Origin: Pythium myriotylum
Taxonomy: Eukaryota; Oomycota; Peronosporomycetes; Pythiales; Pythiaceae
Length of the DNA: 64,000 bases
Assembly: GCA_023091665.1 (NCBI GenBank)
Contig: JALJCQ010000001.1
Span: 3,286,001-3,350,000, forward strand
Reading direction: 5' to 3'
Below are positions 39,586-50,363 of this stretch, piece after piece. The translations under genes were made by a program, and so were the position numbers. The notes under the pieces were generated by a model. That model was not told the origin of the DNA. It made no database searches and saw nothing but the letters and a program-made list of their open reading frames with translations. Position 1 is the stretch's first letter. The number at the start of each line of letters is the position of its first letter.

Positions 39586-41874
39586 TTACACAAAATTCTG
39601 GCTGTAGTTTAGTTGTGTCTTCCCCGTGACTTCGCTGCCCATCGAGCCAACCGAGCCCTTAGCTAGCATCGCTTCGCGTCTCTCCTTAAGGGCGAGAGCC
39701 TCCAGCATCAGTTCACGCTCCCCTTTTTGGGCGTGCCAGACTGAAATCCCACTTAAAAGCACGACGAAACAAGTCACACCGACGGCGACGCCAAATGGAG
39801 GACCGTACCCGTCCATCTTACTCTTGCCTGTCGTTGCTCCAGGGTCGCCCACAACGGTCGTGCACCGAGGACCTCCCCATGCCTTTCCATTGCTACACTC
39901 ACGCCTTTGTTTCACACACGATCCTGTCACCAATCGAACGTATTGGAGATCACCTGTAGCGAGGACAGTGCAGTCGTCATCAACGGTGCAGAATGCTCCT
40001 CCAGCGACATCAACAGCAAGATTGTTGTAGTCCTGATACTCTTCGATATGACCCTCAATCCATTCTTTCGTCGGATGTGAAGCTGGATCACAGCCAACCT
40101 GCATGTAGTTGTCAGGCTCGAGATCATCGCCCGTGTCCTGATAAAGCCGGATGTAATCAATCTTCATGTACATGGGGAACTCATCGCAAATCTTGTTCGT
40201 GATAGGATCTTTTCCATCCCCACGACATGGCTTCCCTGGATTCGGAGGGTTGGTTCCCCACGAAGTCGACAGCGCGACGTTGAAGAGGATGTACATAGGC
40301 TCTTCGATCATGATCTTCTGTGGGTTCGACTTTTGCGCGTCCTGTGGCACTTCAAGCACCGACTTCGCAGGCACCTCAAAGAGCGGATGACCGTCGAGAT
40401 TCCATCGCACGTATCCATTTTTTCCCGTGACCCACTCGAGCTGATAGACGAGGTAGTCAGTGTAAGCAGCTACATGAAGAGGCCAATTCGAGGAGATGGC
40501 GTCCATCTGGTAGTTAAACTTCTTCATGATGTTTGAGATCGGCTGGGAATCCGGTCGAGGATCTTTACACAGCTTGTTCTGGTTGTCGGGGTCGCACAGG
40601 TAGGATCCCGTGTAGGCGTTCATGATGGGGAAGCAAGTGCCGTTGTAGTTGATCCCCCAGTGAGTTTTACCCTTTCCATCAACTAAACCGAGGTCGGCAT
40701 ATGGGTCTTTGGAGCCTGCGCAGTTGTCAGGCGTACATACGTTCTCGACGATACCCGCCTTGACAGTGCTCGCCACTGTCTCGTAGTCTTGTTTCAGTTT
40801 CGGGTCAGGAGTGCAGAACGGGTTGGCCTGGTAACGGAGACCTTGGTACCAGGATTTGTGACCACGCTTGTTGTAGAGTGCACTGGGTGCACCAGGGTGG
40901 TTGGCACCTGGAGTCTTGCAAGTGCCAGTATAGAGACAGAACGGCATGTCTCCTTTGGATGTATCAACAGGGAAGAGCCGATACTGAGTTGGCATTCCTG
41001 GCGCAATCTGCACTGAAGATGAGACTGAATCGCCTCCGCCCTCCACGAGATCGATTTCCGGGGCCCCTCGACCTTGATTGGGATGCAGACCGTAGCCAGG
41101 GTTCGAGTCACATGCCGAGATACGCTGGAAGGATGGATCAAGCTCATCTGGATCACACCGGTTGTAGGAGAACGGCCACATGCGGTTTGTTGACGCACTG
41201 AAGATAGCTCGTCCGAGGTTTCCCATCATCCAGATCCCTGGCCACGTTGGATAGTATCGAAGGTTCTTAGCCCAACCCCCGTTACCCTTCTCAAGGTCAG
41301 GATTCCCGGACTTCTTTCTCACAGCGCCCGGCAGCTGCGCTCGCACTTCAAGCATGCCACCTTGGAAACAAAACTTGTTCCACGATTGAACCATCGCTGC
41401 ACGATACTGGAATTCGACCTTTTCGAACTGTGGTGGATTGAGGTACATATTGTACACCGTGATTGTGTTCGGATCATCAATAACTTTGATATAGTAGTAG
41501 CAAGTGCCGTCGTCATCGCAGGCAGTCGATGTCATGTTGTGCGAGTATAGCTGCTTTGCTCCATTGACACCATCGGGCTTCTCCAGTGACGTCCACATGT
41601 GGTCTTTGCCGGGGCGGAAATTGCGATCGGGGATGTTGAACTCATCACTCATTGTGAGTTCCCATTGCCTTCCACGTGAGCTGGTGTATAGGTGCCGATC
41701 TTGAGGCGTGGCAGGGTCCACCCACGTCCGGATACCGGACTTGGCAGGATACTCATTTCTGGAGGCCGATTTGGTCGGGGATGCCTTTGTCGAATTGGTA
41801 GCTGCTAAGACGATCGCCGAGCTTAGCACGGAGTATGCAATGACTGTTGCCCAAAACAGGAAGAGTCTAGTCAT
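39586..41874 (-). CDS. KRE6/SKN1-like beta-glucan synthesis-associated protein, copy 3 (762 aa, intact)
   Basis: Intact member of the SKN1/KRE6 family (GH16-like), expected to act in the secretory pathway or plasma membrane in assembly of cell-wall beta-glucan. Start ATG at 41874. Residues 1-24 form a signal peptide (FLFWATVIAYSVLSSAIVL). The GH16-like domain spans ~60-620, with WPGIWMMGNLG at 211-221 and the acidic motif EIDLVE at 273-278. An EGF-like CSNGKAWGGPRC sits near 660. A membrane span at about 692-713 is followed by a 49-residue cytosolic tail with LKERREAML and ending NYSQNFV. Type I topology differs from yeast Kre6, which is type II. The 40590-41345 block is almost identical to copy 2, while the ends are diverged. 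Confidence 0.92.
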   Translation of the reverse strand: MTRLFLFWATVIAYSVLSSAIVLAATNSTKASPTKSASRNEYPAKSGIRTWVDPATPQDRHLYTSSRGRQWELTMSDEFNIPDRNFRPGKDHMWTSLEKPDGVNGAKQLYSHNMTSTACDDDGTCYYYIKVIDDPNTITVYNMYLNPPQFEKVEFQYRAAMVQSWNKFCFQGGMLEVRAQLPGAVRKKSGNPDLEKGNGGWAKNLRYYPTWPGIWMMGNLGRAIFSASTNRMWPFSYNRCDPDELDPSFQRISACDSNPGYGLHPNQGRGAPEIDLVEGGGDSVSSSVQIAPGMPTQYRLFPVDTSKGDMPFCLYTGTCKTPGANHPGAPSALYNKRGHKSWYQGLRYQANPFCTPDPKLKQDYETVASTVKAGIVENVCTPDNCAGSKDPYADLGLVDGKGKTHWGINYNGTCFPIMNAYTGSYLCDPDNQNKLCKDPRPDSQPISNIMKKFNYQMDAISSNWPLHVAAYTDYLVYQLEWVTGKNGYVRWNLDGHPLFEVPAKSVLEVPQDAQKSNPQKIMIEEPMYILFNVALSTSWGTNPPNPGKPCRGDGKDPITNKICDEFPMYMKIDYIRLYQDTGDDLEPDNYMQVGCDPASHPTKEWIEGHIEEYQDYNNLAVDVAGGAFCTVDDDCTVLATGDLQYVRLVTGSCVKQRRECSNGKAWGGPRCTTVVGDPGATTGKSKMDGYGPPFGVAVGVTCFVVLLSGISVWHAQKGERELMLEALALKERREAMLAKGSVGSMGSEVTGKTQLNYSQNFV

Positions 41875-43479
41875 ACCCGACTATGCTTCAGAAGTGAGAA
41901 GATATTGTGCTACTAGAGTGTGGGCCAGTGGGACTGCGGCGTCGCGTCGTCTGTATCCCGTGAATGGACAAAACATTGGTCATCAAGCACCACGTCATTT
42001 CCTCGTAACTGGCACAGATTGGGTTGTAGAATCGTAACTGGACGATTTTCTAGCCAAATAGGTCGAAGGACTCCGCGAGAAACTTTTGAGTCCTATACAA
42101 TACTCTAACGTGCGCAGTATCGCATCGAAGACTAATGATTCGATCGAAGGTATCGCATGCTAACACGCGTTTGGCATGAGGGACATTTGAAGGATTCACT
42201 TTGAGTATCAAGGTGATTTCTCGACTGAGACCAAGATACCTGCATGGGCAATTTTTTAAGCTTCAAAGATGTTTGTCTGCGACACAAGGAGGTACGATAA
42301 AGAAAATCATCAAACCCTTCGTTTTCGCGGTCGAGACTAAGGAGCTCCTCGAAGTGGCGAAAGAGTTCAGTGTCCTCCATGGACTCGTCAAGCTCTGCTG
42401 ATTTCTCATGGTTTGTCAGGATTATCCGACCAAATATATAAAAAAGGCATCTCAGGACGATACAACAACACATCGCAAAAAACGCCGCAAGATCTGATCA
42501 CAATGCAGGGTTTGATAGAGCTTACTATGATCGTGTTTCGGAAGCAGAGTCAATCAGGACGCGATAGTAACCCGCCACCATTCTAGCGAATTCATCGGCC
42601 CCATTCCAAAAGAAAACCACCATCCACCGCTTTGTCCGATCAAGCCTTTTTCTGTAACTCGCTCCAATCGAGACTGAGACGCAGTCGATTTTGGCTGCCA
42701 TTTGATGGCCAAGCCAGTCCGTGGCCTGCCTTCGATGACACAGGAGTGGTGATATACTGTGACACCCGAATTTGTTGAGATGTTTTGCCATTGTGTTGAG
42801 TGTCAACTATTGGACAAGCACTGTCGAATATGAGGCATCGGACCATCGATTCGTCGTTTGAATCGAAGTCGAAAGCATAAATACGATCCAAGCTAAATGT
42901 GACCGGCGATTGGGGTTCATCTCGCTCCTCAATAGCGCTTTGCTATTTTCGAGTGGGTCGGGACAGTCTACCAATTGTGAAACATCGCAAGATTCCTTTC
43001 TTTTTTTAAGTGCCGATTCACCGTGAATCGGCACAGAATCCATTGTGATACCGTATCAGTGATTGAACATAGTGGAGTGGAGTTGAAAATGAACGTGGCG
43101 GTACATCAAACTGCAGCACTCTCGCAGATTATGGGACGTTTCACTCCGCATGGTTCCGCCGCACACAGCTGCCACCCACGTCTACACAGTCTTTTGCTTC
43201 CTTTAAGAGCCATGCGATTCTGTTCTCTCCCATGGCCCTGGTGTTATGTGGCTCTAAATCGTTGAAAGTGACAGCGCGATGAAGTCGGGTTCAGTTTGCA
43301 CCCAACAGATTCGGATTCGTCACCGTTGGAGACACAGAGATCACGTTTATCTTATGCGTGGCAGAGACGTTTACTGCCGTCACCGCCAGTCGCCGAGTGA
43401 TCTCGCTGCTGGTTGGGTTCACAGACGCTGGCAACTTCCGACTATTGACATTTCCGAATTCTCTTGGTCTCGCACAGCC
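41875..43479. other. Intergenic between KRE6-like copy 3 and the FBT cluster
   Basis: 1.6 kb between divergent genes. Short frames (for example 113 codons ending at 42132, minus strand) have no recognisable domain. GATTCA-rich dyads such as GTGCCGATTCACCGTGAATCGGCAC at 43010-43035 are visible. Confidence 0.5.
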
Positions 43480-45094
43480 ATGATCCAGCTAGGATTCAAC
43501 ACATTCAAGTCGCCGGAGAGTGTGACGGTGAGGTCCATCGGCAGTGTCGACGAGAGCGGGGCCCGCTATATCGCTGGAGAGAATCACCAACTCTACGGAA
43601 GCCTTAGGAAAGGAGGAGCCGTCAAGTACTTCTCACGAGAGTGCGCTGGTCTCTGTGCTGGAACATTCTCGTCGTTCTTCTCGTACAACGCCCTGCAGAG
43701 CGTGACACGCCCCATGCTAGCAAGTCAGCTCAAGCTCACGTCGCAAGAACTCCTAGCCGTGCAGAGACTGGTAGAACTACCCTTGGTACTCAGTTTCCTC
43801 ATTGGATTGCTCTCGGACTGTTATCCGATCTTCGGCCTCCGACGAAAGGCCTACTTGATCGTAGGTCTCGTGGTGAACGCCATCGCGACTATCTCCATAG
43901 GTGCTGTGGCCAAGTACATCGAGTCGCAGGGTGAAATAGATCGGAACAATGGCCTTATCACCGTCGTCATTCTACTCACATCTGCCGCCAGCTTTGGCTG
44001 CATCATCACATTGCTGTGTATCCACACACGGACCATCGAGTTGTCCCAGCAAGAACCACTCACAGTACGAGGCTCGATCCAAGCGAGCCTACTTGATTCT
44101 CCGCCGTATCACCTCGATCCTCACCGGAATATTTGTATACGCCGTCATGGGTAACAGTATCTCGACCACAGACATTGCACTATCGACGGCGCTCTTCCTC
44201 ATTGTTGTCATCAGCGTTGCCCCGCTGCCCGTGATACTTCGCTACTGGGATGAAGAAGTGTATTCGCTGCCAGTACCATTTCGCGCCAGAAGCAAGATCT
44301 TCTGGAAAATCATGCAGCAGAAGGCGGTGTGGCGCACGATGGCGTTCATCGCGTTCTTCGCTCTTTGTCTGGGAATCAAGTTTGCGGACTCGGCCAACGT
44401 CATCGCCGGATGGGCAGGCGCTGCGAAGGACAACACTCTCGTGCTCAAATTCATCGCAGATTTGGTCATTTTGCTTGTCACGGTCGTATGGCGAGTCTTC
44501 TTCATGAACCGGTTTTGGAGAACGTTCTTCGTCTGGGCGCCCGTATTTCAGATCGTACCGGCGCTGGTAATCTCGGCTCTTGTCGCGTACGACGTCAGTC
44601 GTGATCGGTATCTCTATCGCTCCGTCATCTCGCTCACAAATGTATCTGACGGAATTATTACGCTGGTCAACATCGTCCCACTGACAGAGATCGTCCAAGA
44701 AGGATCGGAGGGCGCCGTGGTCGGCCTCGTACTCTCCTTGCAGCGACTCATCTCCATCTTCGTGAGCACCAACCAGCAAGGGCTGTTCCAGGGGGGCAAT
44801 TTTTTCAACGTGAACGAGGTCTCCGTGGACGATACACATGTCCGCCACTCCGTATTTGCATCATTGGTCCTGAACTACGCGATCAACGCACTCAGCGTCT
44901 TCGGGCTGCTGTTGCTGCCGACACAGAAGCTGGATGCCCAGCAGATGCGCATGTATGGCGGTTTCACCAAGGTCGCGGCCTCGGGCATGGTCGTTTTCGG
45001 GTGTGTGTTACTGCTCCATTCCATGACCGTCAACATCATGACGTTCATCCCCGTCACGTCGTGCGCTCGTATCGTCGGCGGGCCCGGTTGCTGA
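43480..45094 (+). pseudogene. FBT/BT1-family transporter 1 (1-nt frameshift)
   Basis: Member of the folate-biopterin transporter family (BT1, MFS-related; membrane carrier for pterins or related compounds). ATG at 43480 (MIQLGFNTF). Conserved motifs: LYGSLRKGGAVKYFS, SDCYPIFGLRRKAYLIVG, IELSQQEPL, IVQEGSEGA and C-terminal QKLDAQQMRMYGGFTK ending RIVGGPGC. An extra C near 44088-44089 (in GCGAGC C TACTTG) shifts the frame, so the continuous protein is split. The paralog at 47199 reads straight through this site (IQASYLIVRR). It may be a real null allele or a base-calling error, since everything else is well preserved. Confidence 0.85.
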
Positions 45095-45532
45095 ATGATC
45101 TCCTTTGAATGTGTGAGTCGCGAGTCAATAACTAATGTATTGATAAACGTTAGTAGTCAGACATGTAGCCATGTTTGTGCCTCGTCCTGGGAACCGGCTC
45201 TCTTCTAGACCATCATCTCATCTCCTCATCTGTTGAGCCAGCCTTTCGTCATGGATAAGTCCCCGTTGCAGCACCGTGGAACGGCTGTATGAGCCTCTTG
45301 TGATGCCTTGCCACCATGTGGTGGCGATTGTATGGACACTCTGGCGCGACGATTTGCGCGAATTCAGCCGTGATGGAACAGCCGGGCTCTGGCAAGACCT
45401 CAGTCGCCAGCGGAGACCGTGACCGCTCACCTGTGTTTGCCTTCAGACACTTCCTCCTGTGGTCGCGTGTTTCATTTTTTGATGGGACGCGGTCACTGCT
45501 AGTTGAACCGCGTCTCTCTCGGTCTCGGGTAC
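45095..45532. other. Intergenic between FBT1 and FBT2
   Basis: No gene seen. It should contain the FBT2 promoter; the frame of FBT2 is open to 45503 without an ATG. Confidence 0.5.
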
Positions 45533-47113
45533 ATGGTGCGCTTCCTGCACGGTCCACCGAGCCAGCGAAACGACGAAGTCCCGCATCTGCCGTACCCATC
45601 GACGCGCGATGCGCCGCTCGTGATTGATCTCGCGGCGTCCGTGGCCATGTCCGACACCGCCGAGTACGTTTACCAAGACAAGTTTGGCGCCATTCGACCG
45701 GGCGGTCCCGTACGCGCGTTCGCAAACGAAAACACGGGGCTCCTTATCTCGGGTTTCATGTCCTCGTTCGTTTATCAAATGCTGCGCGATAGTCTCCAGT
45801 ACATTCTCGAGGTGCGCGGCGGCAAGCCAAATTTCATTTTCGCCGCCACGCGATTTGTCGACTCCACCGCCGTGCTCGCATTTTTCGTGGGACTAATGTC
45901 CGATTGCTTGCCGCTGTTTGGGCTACGCCGCAAAAGCTACCTGCTGATCGGCTGGCTCATAACTTGTGCCGTGCTCTTTGTGATGATGATCATGACCCAA
46001 ATGTCCAAGGACTTCATCTCGCCGTACGCGTTGATCCTACTTGGCTCGTGCGCGAGCTTCGGAACCATGGTCTCCTACGTCGCGAGCGAAATCCGGCTTG
46101 TCGAACTCTCCCAAAGAGAAACGCTCCATAGACGTGGGTTCCTCGTGGCCGTCTACACGATCTTCCGCATCTCAGGCCAGGCCTTTGGTCGCATTGGCTC
46201 GCGTCTTGTATTATCGGCATCTTCGTGGGACACAATACGTTATGGCTTCGTCGTCATCTTCCTCATCTCGCTCATCGCGCCATCCTGCGTCTACAGATAT
46301 CTCGTCGAGCCAACCACATCGCGTCCACGTGTCCCCTGTGGCCAAGGTTTTTCAATTTTCAAGCAACTAGCACAGCAGCACGTTGTGCGATACGTGATCG
46401 CGTTTGTGTGTCTCTACACTGCCTTCTCCAACGTTCGCATCGCCGACGCCGACTCGGCTGTCACGATCTGGACCGGTGTCGGGTCAACTGGTGCCTTCAC
46501 TGCTCGTGTGGGCCGAGATTTTGTCGCTGTCATGACCGTGTGTCTCTGGACGGGCATCCTGTTGAACGAGAAATGGCCCCAGGTCTTCGCACTCGGCCCG
46601 GTCTTCAATTCAGTTCCACCGGCGTTCCTCAACATTTTCGTCGCTACCAAGATCTACCGAGCGAACTGGTTCTACTTCGTCATGAGCTCGATGAGCGGCA
46701 TCTCGGATGGCATTTTCCGTTTCGCGTACCTCTTCCCGCTCGTTGAGATCTGCTCCGAAGGCTCGGAAGGTCAGACCGTGGGACTCGTGTTGTCGTTTGA
46801 TAAACTGCTGTCCATCGTCATCCGCACAGCCACAACCGAGCTCTTCCGAGGCGCAAACTGGTCTCTCTCCCAAGTTGTCATCTACAAGGACACACCGGAC
46901 GCCCACAACCGCGTGGCTGCGATGAGCGTTGCAGGCAACGTGCTGCGCTCGCTAGCTATCGTGGGACTCATTTTCCTCCCGTCACAAAAGGCAGAGGCTC
47001 AACGGCAGAAACTCTACGGCAACATGAGCCCCACTGGTGCAACCATGATCATCGTAGCATTCGCGATGAGTCTCATTGGTGTGATCGGGCTCGATTTTAG
47101 CATGTTCCTGTGA
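45533..47113 (+). CDS. FBT/BT1-family transporter 2, divergent paralog (526 aa)
   Basis: Multi-pass membrane protein of the folate-biopterin transporter family. The start is the first ATG, 45533 (MVRFLHG); an internal ATG at 45647 (MSDTAEYVYQ) is an alternative. It keeps the family signature MSDCLPLFGLRRKSYLLIG, VELSQRETL, and SEGSEGQTVGL between later helices. About 11-12 hydrophobic segments are apparent. It is the most diverged of the five copies and lacks the Cys-containing GGxGC C-terminus of the others, ending in a hydrophobic segment (GVIGLDFSMFL). It is convergent with FBT3, with 85 bp between stops. Substrate unknown. Confidence 0.9.
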   Translation: MVRFLHGPPSQRNDEVPHLPYPSTRDAPLVIDLAASVAMSDTAEYVYQDKFGAIRPGGPVRAFANENTGLLISGFMSSFVYQMLRDSLQYILEVRGGKPNFIFAATRFVDSTAVLAFFVGLMSDCLPLFGLRRKSYLLIGWLITCAVLFVMMIMTQMSKDFISPYALILLGSCASFGTMVSYVASEIRLVELSQRETLHRRGFLVAVYTIFRISGQAFGRIGSRLVLSASSWDTIRYGFVVIFLISLIAPSCVYRYLVEPTTSRPRVPCGQGFSIFKQLAQQHVVRYVIAFVCLYTAFSNVRIADADSAVTIWTGVGSTGAFTARVGRDFVAVMTVCLWTGILLNEKWPQVFALGPVFNSVPPAFLNIFVATKIYRANWFYFVMSSMSGISDGIFRFAYLFPLVEICSEGSEGQTVGLVLSFDKLLSIVIRTATTELFRGANWSLSQVVIYKDTPDAHNRVAAMSVAGNVLRSLAIVGLIFLPSQKAEAQRQKLYGNMSPTGATMIIVAFAMSLIGVIGLDFSMFL

Positions 47114-47198
47114 GGTACTCGATTAACGCGCGGGATCGGTTAGGCAAATAATAATACTGTGAGTAGATTTCGTTTCCATCCTATCTCTATCTATGATT

Positions 47199-48869
47199 TT
47201 AGTGCTTTCGGCACCCGGTGCCGCCAACGATTCTCAGACACTGCGTGCTCGGGATGAATGTCATCACCGTGATTGTCATCGAGTACACGAAGAGTACAGT
47301 GGAGAAGAACACGAGTCCAGAGGCTGCGACCTTGGTGAAGCCTCCGTACATGCGCATCTGCTGTGCGTCGAGCTTCTGCGCCGGCAGGAACAACAAGCCG
47401 AAGAAGGCCAGTGCATTGACGCCGTAGTTGAGGATCAATGAAAGGAACACTGACTCGTGCGCCTGAGGGGTGTCGCGTTTGACCTCGTTCAGATCGTAGA
47501 AGTTGCTCCCGACGAAAAGACCCTGTGCGTTCGTGTTGATAAAGACGTTGATCACGCGTTGCAGCGTGAGCACGAGCCCGACACTGACACCCTCCGATCC
47601 TTCTTGGATGATTTCCGTCATGGGCACGATGTTGTTGAGAACAGCAATACCGTCTGCGATGATCGTGAGCGAGATCACCGAGCGGTAGAGATACCGGTTG
47701 CGGTTCACATTGAAGGCTACAATGGCCGAGATCACGAGCGCCGGTACGACCTGGAACATTGGCGCAAGGCCGAAGAATGTTCGCCAAGGGCGGTTCATGA
47801 ACACATACCGCCAGAATAGCAGCACAAGAACCTGTGTGAGGTCCGAAATGAAGCGAAGCACGAGCGAGTTGTCACCAGCGGCGCCGGCCCACGCGCGGAT
47901 CACGTTGGTTGAGTCAGCGAAGCGGATGTTCAAGAACATGGTGAAGAACGCGACGAATGCGAGGGTGCGCCAGACAGCTTTTTGCTGGAGGATCTTCCAG
48001 AAGATCTGCGAACGGATCTTGATCGACACGGGCAACGAGTAACGTTCTTCATCCCAGAAGCGGAGAATGATCGGCAGCGGCAGCACGCAGATCGCGACCA
48101 TTATGAAAAGCGTCGTAGAGAACGAGATGTTTGGGACGCTTGTGTTGGTACCCAGCACTGAGTACGTGAAGATTCCCGTGAAGAGCGAGCTGAGTCGGCG
48201 CACGATGAGGTAGCTCGCCTGGATCGACCCACGGATGCCCAGCGGCTCTTGCTGAGACAGCTCGATCGTGCGCGTGTGAACGCACACATACGTGACAATG
48301 CAGCCGAAGCTCGCGAGCGCGGTCATCAGAAGCAGGAAGAAGACGAGACCTTTCTCTCGTTTCTGTTTGTTGTCGAGTCGCTCAAAGTGGGCTGCGATGA
48401 TCGCGATCGCGACCGTGCCGATGGCGTTGAGCACGAGCCCGACCAGCATGTAGGCCTTCCGCCTTAGTCCGTAGATCGGGTAGCAATCGGAAAGGAGACC
48501 AACGAGAAAGCTGAGCGCCATGGGCAGCTCCACGAGTCGCTGGACGCCCGTCTGTTCGAGTTTCGTGAGTTGAAGCTGCGTAGCCATGAGCGGCTTGGTC
48601 ACGGTCTGCAGCGCTGTGTACGAAAACACAGACGAAAATGTCGCGGCTGCGAGTCCTGCGCATTCCCACGAGAGGAACCGCACGGCGCCACCACGTCGAA
48701 GGCTGCCGTAGAGCTCGTGGTTGTACGGCTGCTGGCCGACGATGCGGCTGCTTTCAAAGTCGAGCGAGTCGCCGTTGTGGTGGTGGTCTCGCTCGCTGCC
48801 GCTCATGCTCACGGGCGACGGGATCGTCGGGAACCGCGAGGTGCGGCCCTCGTACGGCTTCTGGTACAT
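47199..48869 (-). CDS. FBT/BT1-family transporter 3 (556 aa)
   Basis: Folate-biopterin family carrier. The frame is open from 49082, but the first ATG is 48869 (MYQKPYEGRTSRF). The cytosolic N-terminus of about 60 residues is His/Ser-rich (SGSERDHHHNGDS). Membrane core motifs: LSDCYPIYGLRRKAYMLVG, CVHTRTIELSQQEPL, KAVWRTLAFVAFF, IIQEGSEGVSVGLVL. The C-terminus is QKLDAQQMRMYGGFTK and CLRIVGGTGC. It is closest to FBT1. No lesion seen. Confidence 0.92.
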   Translation of the reverse strand: MYQKPYEGRTSRFPTIPSPVSMSGSERDHHHNGDSLDFESSRIVGQQPYNHELYGSLRRGGAVRFLSWECAGLAAATFSSVFSYTALQTVTKPLMATQLQLTKLEQTGVQRLVELPMALSFLVGLLSDCYPIYGLRRKAYMLVGLVLNAIGTVAIAIIAAHFERLDNKQKREKGLVFFLLLMTALASFGCIVTYVCVHTRTIELSQQEPLGIRGSIQASYLIVRRLSSLFTGIFTYSVLGTNTSVPNISFSTTLFIMVAICVLPLPIILRFWDEERYSLPVSIKIRSQIFWKILQQKAVWRTLAFVAFFTMFLNIRFADSTNVIRAWAGAAGDNSLVLRFISDLTQVLVLLFWRYVFMNRPWRTFFGLAPMFQVVPALVISAIVAFNVNRNRYLYRSVISLTIIADGIAVLNNIVPMTEIIQEGSEGVSVGLVLTLQRVINVFINTNAQGLFVGSNFYDLNEVKRDTPQAHESVFLSLILNYGVNALAFFGLLFLPAQKLDAQQMRMYGGFTKVAASGLVFFSTVLFVYSMTITVMTFIPSTQCLRIVGGTGCRKH

Positions 48870-49893
48870 GACGGCCGAGGGGTGAAAGCGAGAATGCGAG
48901 TGTAGCTTCTTCGACTTGTCCCCGCGAGTATCCGATCGTGCTTGGCGTGTGGACAGGCTCTGGCGCCAGCTGGACGACCGTCTCTGACTCTGCCCATGGT
49001 CTCGGCGATGCTGGGCGCTGGAGAAAGTCGCGGCCGATCCAGGAGGAATGGCGCGCTGTGAACCCAGCTGGGCGGTGGTCAATCCACATCAACTCATCCA
49101 GTTAGTGGGAGTAACCACCACCCGCTACTGGTAGACCGTACGTTTACAGATTAGGAGTTGGACGCCGAATGGTTCAACCAACGCTGGCGTCGGTCTTTTC
49201 AGCACAAGGAGGCAGTCTTGTCCAAGTAGAAAAGAGGGGGGAGGCGCGCAGTATGTACGATGTGATCGGCGTGAAACTTGAACGAGCTGAAGGATCGCCA
49301 TTGAGAATCGCAATCGATTGGGAACGTGATCACGAGGCACCGTGGACCTCGAACAAAACTGTAAGAGTGTGACGATCGGCTTGGGGCCATGCGGGAGGAA
49401 GAAATATCAGGGTGTCGCAGCCAGGGAACAGCAGGAAGTTCTGAAGGGTTACCTATCGCGAGAATCCATCGCGAGAAAGCAGAGAGACGTCGACGAAACT
49501 GCATGGGAATGTGGTCTTCTCTCCCATATCTCCCATCCCTCTCTCTCTCTCTCTACTTCTCTCGGTGTTCTGCCTGACACCGATGGGGATATAGAACGCC
49601 ACGGGGTGGGCGTTATCTATCATCCACCTGTACAGAGACGACGCGCGAATTGTGTGGGCGCTTCAACGAAGCTCAACAAGTTTAACGGCCCTGCATGTCC
49701 CCCAAGCTCTTGGTGCACATCTTGCCCGATCTGCTCGTGGGCGAGAGCGTATCCTGAGACCCGGCGTGCTGGGTGATGCCACCCAGCGAGAAGCCCTTAG
49801 CTAACCTCTTCAATGTGGGACGTGGCCCAGACGCTTCGCTAGCTCGTCTCGTTAAAGAAATTCTGCGGCATCAGCTGCAAATCAGAAGCCACG
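48870..49893. other. Intergenic between FBT3 and COX6A-like gene
   Basis: Divergent promoter region of about 1 kb. Contains a CT-rich microsatellite at 49540-49560. The 48870-49082 stretch is an in-frame upstream extension of FBT3 without ATG and may be its leader. Confidence 0.5.
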
Positions 49894-50302
49894 ATGCTTG
49901 GCTGGTACGCAAGGAACGCGGCCTTGAAGCCGCGCCACGTGACGGCTCGGGCCTTGTCTACAGCGACCGAGGAAGAGGCTCGAGGTACGAAGCGGGACAA
50001 GATGTCTGTGGAAGGTCTCACCCAAGTAATCCTCGGTGCTGACAGCTCAGATGGTTCGCTGGACTAAGATCTCGATCGCGATGCTCATGCTCACGGGCGC
50101 GTACTCGGCGGTCCAATACGTCGCCCATGCCAATGATGACCATGGCCACTACGAGATGTACGGCGGCGAGGAGCCTGCGTATCCTTACCTCAAGATCCGC
50201 AACAAGCCCTTCCCGTGGCATTTCTCCAACTGCGACTTGTTGGATTTCCACTGCAAGCAACTGGCGCGTGAGGCTGAGAAAGCGATTCGCGACAAAAGCT
50301 AA
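49894..50302 (+). CDS. Cytochrome c oxidase subunit VIa-like, mitochondrial (two exons)
   Basis: Small inner-membrane subunit of respiratory complex IV. Exon 2 (from about 50046) encodes MVRWTKISIAMLMLTG (membrane helix), then PYLKIRNKPFPWH, which carries the KPFPW hallmark of COX6A. A Cys-containing tail (NCDLLDFHCKQLAREAEKA) replaces the usual G-D-G ending. Exon 1 from ATG 49894 gives an Arg/Ala-rich presequence (MLGWYARNAALKPRHVTARAL) suited to mitochondrial import. A 61-nt intron 49985-50045 (GTACGA...GACAG) keeps the frame; other 3' sites a few bases away are possible. The 3' end is 62 bp from the convergent FBT4 stop. Confidence 0.75.
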
Positions 50303-50363
50303 GCATTTGGAGGTTGTAATGAGAGAGAGCTGGATTAAATACTATCGGTATCACATACTCAAA

